NCBI GenBank assembly: GCA_021234155.1
Contig: JAJEKV010000011.1
Span: 10,147,712-10,211,711 of the forward strand
Reading direction: 5' to 3'
Source of the DNA: Isoetes taiwanensis
Taxonomy: Eukaryota; Streptophyta; Lycopodiopsida; Isoetales; Isoetaceae
DNA length: 64,000 nucleotides
The position numbers were made by a program, and so were the translations under genes. Under the pieces are notes generated by a model. That model made no database searches. It saw only the letters and a list, made by a program, of their open reading frames with translations, and was not told where the DNA came from. Below are positions 1 through 10,292 of the stretch, piece after piece (within the stretch, counting starts at the first letter, position 1; the number at the start of each line of letters is the position of its first letter).

Positions 1-386
1 TCTGGCATTAGGAGTCATCTTAGGTATAAAATGCTTGTGTGTCTTGGCCTGCAGTAAATTGTTCATCATAATTAGAAATCTCAACTTATCTTATATCGCT
101 GCTGAAAAGGGTTTTGCAATCTCATTGCATTTACTATTCGTAGTGAAGATCTGGGAATTTACAAATTTCAATTGTCATTATGCAAAAGACAGGTTTTTTA
201 TTGCTATAACAGGGCACAATTTGGAATTGGCCTTCATTTTTTTTTATCATTAATTTCTTAGTGATTTTTCGTCAATCAATTCCATGGTTATTTGATATTT
301 CTTTCTACACTTTTGAACTAGTAAAACGTGATTGTGATCAGTGGTATTATATGGACTCCATGATCAATGTTTTACCCTTTCTGTAG

Positions 387-1312
387 CGAAGCAAATTACA
401 ATGGGGATGCATCAGTCAGACGCAAGCTTTGATCAGTGGCTTCCTCCTTGTGCTGAATATTTGGCTGCACCAAGAAATGCCACTGGCATATCTGCAGCTG
501 GTGCAATTAATAACAGTAGCAGTACCAATGCACCAGCTAGAAATTTTGACAGAGGCAATGATCTGACCGAGGCTGCACTGGCATCTCGACCTGCCAGCAA
601 TTTCATCAACAATGGGAAGGAATGTACGCCTGGCGTCAACAGTGCTGTTGGAGCTGTCTCTTCGATGAGTCTATGTGGTGGTGGGCAGCATTCTGGGGCC
701 GCTTCATTTCCAACAATAGTAAAAAAAGAACCAGATGGAGATCTTGGCAGAAGCACCACCCTCATGCGTACTTCTCACCCTCCCAACCTGTCTACCCATA
801 TCATTGACAATGGGGGAAAATGTAGGGCTTCTGGAACAGCTTGTGTTGTTTCTTCCATTAGTCCATGTAGTGTTGAGCAAAAGAAACAGTTGGAGGCTTC
901 TCTGGCTCCAACAGTAGTGGATAATGCTAGTGACATGTTAAGCTTGCCAGTTGATCTGTTAACTTCGCAATATAAAAGTGAGATTTTTGAATCTTTAAAG
1001 AAGCTAAAGGAGAGTCAAAGACGAGAATATAAGAATGCAAAGGAGCGGCTTTATTCTCAGATGGAAAGAGTACTGGCTCAGTATAATCAGCTTGAAGAGG
1101 AAAAAAGAAGTCTTGCACACTCATCAATAAGCTCTCTTGGGGTTTTTGACGAGTTGATGGAGAAAACTCTGATTCAGTTTGCAGGTTTAAAAAATGAAAG
1201 AGATAATTTTGAGCTCATGCTTTCTATAGGAAATGGGTATGGCTCCATTTCGCAAGATACCCTTAGAAGATTGTTTGAATGGCCACCGCATTCAGAAAAG
1301 CTCGACAGATGA
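387..1312 (+). CDS. Oberon-type PHD/coiled-coil protein, last exon (left copy)
   Basis: This is the terminal exon of the gene whose PHD exons are seen only in the right copy (22391 onward). A pyrimidine-rich tract and TGTAG precede the exon at 386. After a short out-of-frame start (two bases are missing relative to 24826-24847), one frame is open to the stop at 1310-1312. The protein has a Ser/Asn-rich linker, then a coiled coil of about 110 residues: KKLKESQRREYKNAKERLYSQ, later QYNQLEEEKRSL, then a K-E-R-D-N-F-E segment and a C-terminal G-x-G...DTLRRLFEW motif. That order matches the plant PHD/coiled-coil family from memory. The role is presumed chromatin binding. The upstream exons should lie left of the window. 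Confidence 0.75.
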
Positions 1313-1378
1313 ACAGCATGTTTCTTTCTTTTACTATAAGCTCGACAGATGAACAGCATGTTTCTTTCTTTTACTATA
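1300..1378. repeat. ~40-bp tandem duplication over the stop codon region
   Basis: AGCTCGACAGATGAACAGC and the following T-rich stretch occur twice in a row. The right copy has only a partial second unit near 25740-25770. The length differs between copies, so this is either recent slippage or an assembly fault. Confidence 0.85.
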
Positions 1379-2020
1379 CAATTGGGGTTGGGTTTCCAGC
1401 TTGAGGTAGCTCTCCCCTTCAATGGTCAAAGCAAAAATTTGGTGATGTCAAATCAACTTCTTTGCAGCGTCTAGCGTAACCTGCTGAGCAATAAATTTGG
1501 GATATGGAAAGTATCTCAATCATAATTTTATAGTGCAGAATCATTTTAAATCTGCATTTTTTATTAAAAGCTGCTCCAAATTATCAAAAGATTGGTGGTT
1601 GGACTGAAATAAAGGAGGAATTTCTCTCAATCATAAATGTGCAGAATTTGTTTTAAATGGTCCTGCATTTTTTAAGTTTGTCTGGTTTTGTTTGTATGGC
1701 AAGTAATGAAGCTTTCATTTGTCCAATCACAAAGTATTGAAATGGCATGCATTGGTCAAATATATGCATCAAGGAAAGGCAGGGAGCGGGAGATTTAGCA
1801 GGAGTTTTAATGCAGCTATGGCGTTGCGATAGGAAGGATTTGGCCATGGTGCAATTATGGTGATGATGCTGCATAATCCAGTCGAGTTTGGTGTTGATTT
1901 CCAGATTTTTTTTCATTCCCTTTTGATCTTCATTTGAAAATTATATGCATTTCAAGTTTTTGGATATCTTCATATCTTCAGTCGGATTGCATTAAGTTGC
2001 AAATTTTTTCATGTGTTTTT
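1379..2020. other. 3' flank of the PHD gene, no gene seen
   Basis: AT-rich, no supported coding frame. The right copy (25771-26369) lacks 45 bases present here at about 1769-1813, between two ATGCA words. Confidence 0.6.
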
Positions 2021-2718
2021 GGGAAAAACTACAAAGTACTTTTATGTTTTGACAAATTTTACTACATACCCCTGAGTTTTGATAATTTCCTGAGATGCCC
2101 TTGGTCAAAATACAAAGTATTGTGTATCTTTTAAAATTATTCAAATGCCCTTAAGATTTACATTAATTTCCCAAATGCCCTTAAGTTTTCTTTGAATTTC
2201 CCAGACGCCCTTGAGAACTAGAACGTGAAATTTCCTTCAAATTTCAAATGCTTCAAAAATTCACCAAATACCCTTAGGCCTTACATGTGAGCAAACTATG
2301 ATCTCTGCTCTTGCATCCTTCAACGCTTCTTAACTCTTACAAATTCGCTTTCTTGATTTTATTTCACTACAATAAATTATTGTAAATTGGATTGAATTAT
2401 TGCCTTCGACAAGAGGATCATTGCAAATCACTAGAGGAGATCGATGGGCTGAGAGCAAATCAATGGACCAGAAATTAATTTGGTGTCTTGCCTTCCTTTA
2501 AGGTACCGAGAATAGAAAATGGCCTCTTTGCTAAAAAGGCGCCATGAATATCTGTTACAGAAGGGTATTCTATAAAATACAAAAAACTAGAGGGTATTAG
2601 GTGAAACTTAAAATTGTACAGAAGAATATACGTTGACCAAGGGCATCTCAATAATTTATTTAAACTCAGAGGTATGTCGAAATTCGTCAAAACATAAGGG
2701 TATTTTGTATTTCTTCCC
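2021..2718. mobile_element. Mutator-like MITE (left copy)
   Basis: Long imperfect terminal inverted repeats of about 85 bp start GGGAAAAACTACAAAGTAC on the left and end with a matching inverted copy at 2634-2718. The ends are flanked by similar 9-mers (TGTGTTTTT at 2012-2020 and TATATTTTT after 2718), as expected for the Mutator superfamily, though they are not identical. Subterminal words AATGCCCTTAAG are repeated at 2143-2200. There is no transposase frame, so it is non-autonomous. Confidence 0.8.
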
Positions 2719-2759
2719 TATATTTTTCAGTGTTTTGTGAAAGGAAATATTGGCATGTA

Positions 2760-3262
2760 TAGACAGATCAAGTGACCTGTGTGCTCAAGTCTGGAAGAGC
2801 TTTGTGCCTCCAGAGGGGTTATGTAGAATCTTGGATGCATGTGTTGATCCAAGTCCTGAGTGAGCTGTTTGTCCTTAGAGGGCGCCAAGCATAGTAAGGC
2901 TAATGGACGTGCACAAGTAAGCTATTAAGATGATTAATGCCATAGCACGCCGTATGGATTAGGAGTCATGACCCCAATAATGTGCTGCCCCTTGTGCGTC
3001 ATCTTTGGCCCAAATGGTGATGGGACAAAGCTAGAGGGAAGAGGTGAAAGGGAACTAGAACTATTTAAGGAAAGGCTTCTTCGAGCAAGGGTACATCTAA
3101 TTTCATAAAGTATTCTCTTGCTCATGCTTGTGCCTGGTTCCCAACTTGATGGGTGCTTCATTCTGTGAATCTACAGTTGAGAGGCGAGTCCTTCACCTCT
3201 TCTTGCAGTCTTCTAGATTCTATATGGACTTACTGTGATATCATCTGTTGTTCGTAACAATG
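2760..3262 (+). mobile_element. LTR-like remnant (left copy)
   Basis: A TATA-like CTATTTAAGG at 3061 is followed about 200 bp later by ...CGTAACA and then TGGTGCTTTCACT at 3261, which repeats at 3298. This layout (TATA, leader, CA end, TGG primer-like site) resembles the end of an LTR and its primer-binding site. No coding remnant was recognised and the left end is not defined. Weak call. Confidence 0.3.
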
Positions 3263-3635
3263 GTGCTTTCACTGAGAGTTTTATGAGTTCGTCACAGTGG
3301 TGCTTTCACTGCAATTCTTTATGAGCGGCTTGTTGCGAGATTCAGCACCCATAGGTTTGTCTTTCCAAGCGCGTTGCTGCCTTTGCTCTTGCTGCTTTTC
3401 GCAGTGTTGGCCTGTCAGCATTGCTAGTGTGATCGATTTTGCGGAGTCTAGGACAACATCTAGCAGAAATTTCCTGCCATATTGGATGTGCTCCGGGGTG
3501 TCTGTGATTTTATGCACACGTCTATGGGGATTGGGGATGAAATAGGAGATGATATGTCCATGAGGAGGGTGGAAAGGGGGTGCGGGAGGAAGTTTGGGAA
3601 AGCAACGAAGGACTAAAAGAATATTACTCAAGCAT

Positions 3636-3715
3636 AAATGATGCCCACCCTCAGTCGTTGGCATGGAGGGCTTGGGGAGCTTCAACTCTGTGGGTGGAAG
3701 GTTTGATGTCTGCTT
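3636..3715 (+). repeat. tRNA-derived SINE-like unit (left copy)
   Basis: It shares an ~80-bp block with 49970-50050: CTCAGT-GTTGGCA (A-box-like) followed about 45 bp on by GGTTTGAT (B-box-like, 3700-3710). The B box here is less well kept than at 50035. The order and spacing fit the RNA polymerase III head of a SINE. Its boundaries are unclear. Confidence 0.5.
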
Positions 3716-3943
3716 TCATTGAATTCCTTGAAAATGAGATTGAAATGGATTAAGAACTCTGAGTATCTAGAAATTTAACTTTCAAACAACCTACTCTATG
3801 AATTTTGGTTCAAATGATAGAAAACCCATGTAGAATGCGCATTTGATGTAAACGAGATTGTTTGTATTAAATGCGCAATCAGAGTGGGGTTTGACTGAAA
3901 CTCTAGAGAGAGAAAGTGCCTAAAAGTTGTATAGAATGAGAAA

Positions 3944-4447
3944 GTGGAAGAATGGTATGAGGCCTACTCTATGGATTTTTGTTTAAATGATTATTCCTTC
4001 TTCTTCTTCGTCTTTCATTGGTTCATTATTTTACTAGTCAATCTAACTTTCTTAGCGTTTTGCTATTACATGAGTAATGGAGTTCGTCATTCATGGTGGG
4101 ATTTGGAAAATCCAGAGCAAAGCCATACGGTACGTACGGATGTAATGCCTTGCTTATGCATCCTTTCGGTGGAGAGCCCGGACGACATACATCTAGATGA
4201 GAGGTCCCATCCAATCCAAGGTGGTCTGCCTTGGCTTGGCGGGGATGAGTTGTTCGATCAACCTCCCAGGAATGGGACGAGGCCTACCCTATGGATTTTG
4301 GATCATGAAAAAATGCATGTCTCTTCTAGTCTTGGAAAGTTTAGGTTCACATTGTATTTGGATTTCGAATTAATTGAATCTTCAAGTTATGTATGTCATA
4401 TGTGTCGACATAGTCTTGAACAAATCACTTTGCCTCATGGGGCATAG
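3944..4447 (+). CDS. Open frame of unknown function, one membrane segment (left copy)
   Basis: There are 167 codons with a strongly hydrophobic stretch at about residues 18-45 (FFFFVFHWFIILLVNLTFL). A short motif is duplicated at DNA level: GAGGCCTACTCTATGGATTTT at 3958 and a near copy at 4280, with a third related copy at 3790. The right copy is broken into 28330-28533 and 28643-28855. No family was recognised and the break suggests it is not under selection. It could be chance. Confidence 0.25.
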   Translation: MEEWYEAYSMDFCLNDYSFFFFVFHWFIILLVNLTFLAFCYYMSNGVRHSWWDLENPEQSHTVRTDVMPCLCILSVESPDDIHLDERSHPIQGGLPWLGGDELFDQPPRNGTRPTLWILDHEKMHVSSSLGKFRFTLYLDFELIESSSYVCHMCRHSLEQITLPHGA

Positions 4448-4572
4448 GAAAATAATCATTTATTTGCATGCTATAGAACTTAAAATAGAATCATGTTGCC
4501 TTCAATATGACTTGCTTAGATAAAGCAGGAACACAAATGTAGATGATGAATATCTCAAGAAAATGGCAGGGA

Positions 4573-4790
4573 GTGTAACGTTAAAATCTCTTCTTCTTCT
4601 TCTATTCTATTCTATTTTTTAGATATGCAATGTTTTTTAATAACATGTCTTTAGTCTCAGCTGGTCATAGCAAGCTATTATTTTCAGAAGAACAATTTTG
4701 AGGTCCTCACTTGATGGTGGGAGATCATCATCTGCATAAGAATAATTTTGAGGTCCTCAATTGGTTGTAGAAGCTTATGATCTACATTGG
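4573..4790. repeat. ~220-bp segment present only in the left copy
   Basis: Absent from the right copy, where 28978 joins the flanks. It contains a CTT/TATTC microsatellite (4588-4618) and an imperfect ~50-bp tandem pair around 4687-4785 (AATTTTGAGGTCCTCA twice). I cannot tell an insertion here from a deletion there. Confidence 0.7.
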
Positions 4791-5347
4791 CAGATTACAA
4801 GCACAAAGTGTTACGGCAAAACGCGTGGCTGTAAACAATAAGAAGTTGAACTTCTCATCTTCATAGGAATATTTGGTTATCTAAAGCATGGCAACATCTC
4901 CTTTGCAGTATACTTTCAATTGTAATATTTTCCAGGCTTTTTTTGGGTCATTTCATGCCCTAAATTTGGTATAGCCTATTATATTGATGAATGTCCCTCG
5001 TGAATGTTCCTCATCGACTAGAACACTGAGGATTAAATAACAAAATAATAATTATGCAATAGAATAATGCCTTCTGTTTATACATTTTCAGTTTCTCTAT
5101 GTAAGCAACAGACTTTACATTCTTCTATTTCTTATTTGCAAATCTCGCATATAGATGCTCTAGTGCTTGTCGCTGATCTGCAACATTTCTTGATACGATG
5201 GTTGTAAATAAAAGTTTCTATTTCCATTTCTTTTCAGACATCGGTCCTATGCAGTTAGAATTATATTGGAGAACTTTCTCAATCAGTAAATTCATTCACT
5301 TATGGCTAACACCAAACATTCTGATAATTGCAATAAGGTGCATATCT

Positions 5348-6610
5348 TTTTTTCTTGAAGGACTTGAGCCTTTATTATCCAAAGAAAGTTACAAAGCACA
5401 ATGGGGACTAAAAACTCAGTGGAGAGAATGTCCACCAGAGAAAATTCACCCCACTCAGATACAACATCTAGATAGTATGAAGAGCAAGCAAAATCTCATG
5501 AGTAAGTGTGAATCTAAAGATAGTGCTCCCAAATACGATTCTACGTCATTAGCAATTGATGAGCACCTGAATGCTTTGACAATTCATTATTGGGCATCAA
5601 GAAGGGCCTGTGCATCTAAACAAGTAGGACCTTTGAATATGAAAAGATTCCTTCTTTTCTAAATGAATTAGATGATCCATGCATTCCCAACCATTTGGAT
5701 AGACTGCTAATAACACTTGCTGGCTATTCAAATTGCAACAAAAGAGGCCTTGAAGCCACAACCAAGCATGCCTGACATGTCTACACAGGAAGAAGCAATG
5801 CTCAATCGTCTTGTCCCTCTGTGCACATAAGGGGCAAAGTGCAGATACCTCTGAACGAAATTTGTGCACCAGAATATTAACGCGCAGGCAAGGATGAATG
5901 ACTTGCCACCATAAAACAGATACTTTAGGATGGAATAGTTTATCCCATACCCATTTCCATACTGCTTTCTGCCGGTCTCTAGAAATGACCAAAGACCACT
6001 TGGATGAAGGAGGCAAGACATCCGCAGCAAGCAAAACCTTGTACATGGAATTCACCAATTTTATTCGCTTGGACACACTCATGAACTACCCAAGGCTGGG
6101 GTCATCCATTTGTGCTATTGGAGGAAGGATTGAAGACCTAGCTTTAAACTCTTCCCATGTCAGCAATTGCCTTTGATTATTATACCAATCGGATATCATA
6201 TACACACCTTCTCGATCTCCATTGACGCTAAGGCCAATGGGTAGATCGAAGATACCGTGAGGACCACCATCCAATGGAATCCACCAACAACTTGGCAAAG
6301 TAATGCTAGTGTGCGCAAGATGGTTAAAATGAAACAGAGATTGTACAGTCTCCCACACAACTAGCAATCCTCTAAGAAATGGAGAAGCATTAGGGTATGC
6401 GGTCAGTGGATTAAACAGAGCCTGGGGAAAAAGTGGTCTAACAGATGGAGACCCAAAAGAAATGCACATTTGCAAAGACTGATAAACAAGACGGGAACCC
6501 GGGACTCGTCCACATTATTCAAAATTCTCCAAATAAACTTGACGATAAGTTGTACTTTTGACTGCGGAGCCAACATGAATGAAGCCATATACACATGGGT
6601 GCTACACATG
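5348..6610 (-). mobile_element. 5'-truncated L1-type LINE (left copy)
   Basis: Minus-strand frames give the end of a reverse transcriptase (CSTHVYMASFMLAP, just inside the right end), then the C-terminal zinc-binding region typical of plant LINEs (SKWSLVISRDRQKAVWKWVW, then CPLCAQRDKTIEHCFFLC at about 5780-5850). The 3' end is a short A tract (T at 5347-5353 on +). Matching GGTGCATATCT words at 5337-5347 and 6611-6621 flank it and are the target-site duplication. The copy is dead: truncated, with an internal deletion before KFIWR and several frameshifts. Confidence 0.9.
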
Positions 6611-6621
6611 GGTGCATATCT

Positions 6622-7032
6622 CTCTTGAAAGTATTTAGAATCCAGCACCATGTCATAACTCTAAATTATTAGCACAAAATTTGGCCTCATATTAGTGTTG
6701 GTCTGTAAAAGATGCCTTAAATCTAATACAAAAAACTTGAATAATGCCCTGTAAAGAAGCAAATTAAATTCAAAACTAAAAAGATCTAACTGATGGTGCA
6801 GTTTACAACATCAGTTCACACCTTTTTTCTTCAATAGGGCAAAGATAAAACCACATAGTATTAGGCGAATCATTGATTATGAACTTCACTTGTAGACCCA
6901 AATATGGTGGGAAAAAAAGGAAGCATCAGTCAAACCTTTTTCTAGGGTAAACACCCCAAAAACTTCGGGTGAACCATTGATAATTGAACATTATTTGCAC
7001 TCATTTCCTAAACAAAGTGAGAATATTTTACT
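6622..7032. other. Intergenic, no gene seen (left copy)
   Basis: AT-rich sequence right of the LINE with no supported frame; nearly identical in the right copy (30808-31218). Confidence 0.6.
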
Positions 7033-7242
7033 ATGGGGAGACAAAGCGAGCTAGAAATACAATACAATGCAAAAGAATGTTATGAGCACACAGAAAAGAC
7101 CTTAGTTGCTTTACTTGAAGATGCAAATTATACGCTTGACAAGACCTTAGTTGCTCTACTTGAAGATGCAAAATATACGCTTGACACTCTGCACGTGCAA
7201 CTTTTAATTTACATTACTATTCTTAGACTATCGCACCTATAA
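7033..7242 (+). CDS. Small frame with a perfect-phase 45-bp repeat (left copy)
   Basis: The 69-codon frame contains two adjacent 15-residue units (KTLVALLEDANYTLD, KTLVALLEDAKYTLD) at 7096-7140 and 7141-7185. The frame survives in the right copy (31219-31413) but changes its end. No family was recognised. It could be a relic exon or chance. Confidence 0.25.
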   Translation: MGRQSELEIQYNAKECYEHTEKTLVALLEDANYTLDKTLVALLEDAKYTLDTLHVQLLIYITILRLSHL

Positions 7243-7636
7243 ATGCAATCTTTTGTTCATCTTTTTTAGCTGTGCATTGTGATGTTGATGCCAAACACCG
7301 CCTCAGAGAGCAAATGTAATTGATGGTTTTTTAGCTAATGCCACGTTGCTTAAGTGGGGTATGAAATGCATCAAGCATAATTTGAGGGGGTTTCATTACC
7401 ACAATGCAGAGACAGATATGATTGCTCATATTGATGCCTATCTATCTACATTTGCAAGCCGTCAATCTTCTTGATCTTTATGCCACTACCATAATGACAC
7501 TCATTTTCTTAAACACATCTTAAACATGCCATGTAGTTCATCCGGTGTGCATCTTGCCATAATAATGGCATGCATGGCTTGCATGCAAGATGCTTATGCT
7601 ATCGTCACCGATTGACTTAAATGAGCAAGCCAATAA

Positions 7637-8023
7637 GGGTGAGATTCGACTAGGACTTTAAAATGTTTAATTTTAATTAATTGCCCAATATAATTTTGAC
7701 ATGTCAAAAGTTGTTGTTGTGGATTTATTCCACTTGAGTGGAAGTTAATTAAAATACTTATGTGGCGTTGCCATGAGTTTTTTAAATGACAGCCAATATT
7801 GGCTGGCCCTAAAAAATAATATATGTGTCCCTTCTCAAATATTGCCACGTGGATCTCTATTTTGTTTTTGTTCTATTTTTTTTTTCTTATCCTTTAATGT
7901 GTCCTACGTGGATTTTTTTTTTTATGTTTCATGTGTGGAATCACCCCGTAGAAATTGCTACTTAAATTAAGGAACTTTAATGCCACGTCATTAAAAAATA
8001 TTCACCGTAATGGAATCTCACCC
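7637..8023. mobile_element. Tourist-type (PIF/Harbinger) MITE (left copy)
   Basis: Terminal inverted repeats GGGTGAGATTC / GAATCTCACCC are bounded by the 3-bp duplication TAA (7634-7636 and 8024-8026), the Harbinger hallmark. The 387-bp body has no transposase and includes an AGCCAATATTGGCT palindrome and CCACGTGG. Confidence 0.88.
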
Positions 8024-8555
8024 TAAGATTGATTAGGCATGACGGGCGTCAAATTTGTTATTCATTTTATGCATCCACGTTGAATTACAAAATGAATGAT
8101 CGCAATTGAGAATAAATACTATAGGACAAATAAAATTAATGGACAGGAGATGCCTCTGTGCAGAAGCTGTTGCCGTGGATTTCAAAGCTAGGCAAGCTCC
8201 ATTTTCTTCTGACATCAGCATTAACTATGGAACAGAATGCCGGATTTGTGCATTTGCATACATTCATGCCAGTGTTCTTCGCACTCTTTTGCTTTGTTTG
8301 AATTTCTATCACAGAAAATCACCTGCCTTTGTTGGTTTTCTTTTCTTTTCTGCTTTTTGCAAGAACGCTTGTCAACTGTCGGATTGACTTGCAACTCAAC
8401 TAACTTATGCTCATTTTTTCCAAAACAGTGTGGCGTAATTCATCTCCAGACTTTAACTGACATTGCTTCAATCTTTGTTGTTGCTACTCTCTATGTGACT
8501 TGCATTGCAGCTGTTTCCTTTCAATTATTCCACAAGCATGAAGGAGGAAGCACTA

Positions 8556-10292
8556 TTATAGATAATCCTCATCTATCAAAAACTTTTGGAACTCTGTCCC
8601 GTTCAAAGTCCTGTATACATCTTTCCAGTTTGTTACCAACTGGGAGAGTGGGCCTGTGTGAATTTTGACATGCTGGCTGCCAAGCTCTCTCTGTTGGACA
8701 CCCAAAAATAGTTGGATTTTCTCCAAAATCTGTGAATCAAAAAGAAAAAAAGACAATTCAGTTTTCCACAAATATTCGGAATGACTTAATCAATATGACA
8801 TGTCTTGCCTTCTGATCTCTCATTAAGTCTTCATAATATAGGATGGTCAGGCGGGTGATATTGTAATTTGAAATGCATCTCTGATTGTCTCTTGAGCCCG
8901 TTGTAAATTTCCTACCAAATATTTGGTATCAATCGTGGGCTTGTACGCAGCTAGTTTGTCTGCCTGCAAAAATGTCCAACCAAGTTAGTGAGAAAAGTGT
9001 TTATCCACATAGTTATGGTCGTAAACTCTGTAAAAGCAAAGCATAATTAGTTCTGGCTTTCAGTGTTAATTAGTTCTGTTCGACAATATCAATGCAAATT
9101 TATGGAAATGTGATTATACATCATTACTACCATCTTGGTGCTTTTTCAAAATTGTGTTTGTCTTCTCTCTGGCATGTAGTAGGCCAAGTATTTGTATTTT
9201 CTAGTTTCTTCATAATATAAGTAACATTCCTACACTTTATGGCTTGGGAGCTATGACCTCTTCTTTGGAATGCACATGTGCTAAATGTGTGTCATGTGCT
9301 GGCTTTTCACGATCATAAGCATTCGCCAATACAGATATAAGTCTTCTCAATACATTACGTCTCAGCAGTATTATGACAGATACCCCTCTTCTTTTAAAGT
9401 ATGCAGAAATTTCCCTCCTATATTCCATAGCACCCTGCAACATATTGCATGGATTATTATCAGGGCAAGTTTTTTTTTTACTTGTACCTTCAAAGAAGAA
9501 TTAGAAGCAGTACCTGATTAAGCATCCATTTGAACCCCACAGCAGCTGTGCAAGAATTTTTTGCTGCACTGCTTTTCCAATCTAGGTTGTAAACAGTATC
9601 AAGAGTCTTCGAAATTGTAGTAAAATTCTGCCGCCTTGACTTTACAGAGAATATTTCACCATGCGAGCTTACATTTGGATGGCTATTAAGCAGTGTTTCA
9701 AACCATCCACTTCCAGACCTTTGCATTGATAGGATCACAAAGTAGTGAACAGGTGTGCAGCTGCATTCTTTTCTGCCATGGACAAATAAAGTAGGCAAGC
9801 AAAAAAAGAAGTTATTGATCAGAAAACATGAAGAAAGTCAGGTGAGCAATTAATCCACATACCTATCATATTTAATGGGCTTTGGATAGTGTTGAATGAA
9901 GCCTAGTGATGATCTTTTAGAATACTGGAGGCAACCATGTTGCTGCCCTTGATTTATTGGCTTGACGCTCAATTTTTCATATGGAAATCTTTGGTCCACT
10001 CCAATCAGACACATGTATATTCCACATCCAGCAATCAGTAGGAGTGTAAGGAACTTCCATACAAATGTCGCCTTTTTTATAACCCTTCCTCCAGAAGCAT
10101 CCTATAGAGTATAAAATTCATGTTAGAAGTAGTGTTAATGTATCTTCATATCTAGATCTCTTATGACAATTGGAATCACATAATTTAGAAACATGGAATT
10201 GATATCCCCTGTAATAAAATGATTACCTTCCCTACGTCAATGCACATATATCGAGGAGAACATCCTGGGGGAGTTGTGTTGTAGAGAACCAT
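8556..10292 (-). pseudogene. NodH-like P-loop sulfotransferase gene, left copy, frameshifted
   Basis: It has the same six coding exons as the right copy: 10227-10292, 9863-10101, 9514-9772, 9258-9434, 8809-8963 and 8556-8729. Exon 5 is one base short (GCATTTCAAATT here, GCATTTCGAAATT at 33055-33068), giving an early TGA. Exon 1 differs by +1 and +2 changes that cancel out. Exon 3 has two cancelling indels near 9610-9635. All lie in or next to homopolymer or CG positions, so this may be a sound gene with sequence errors rather than a true pseudogene. Confidence 0.85.

Noticed and set aside
5198-5662. 154-codon plus-strand frame
   Set aside because: Mostly the reverse complement of the LINE 3' end plus flank.
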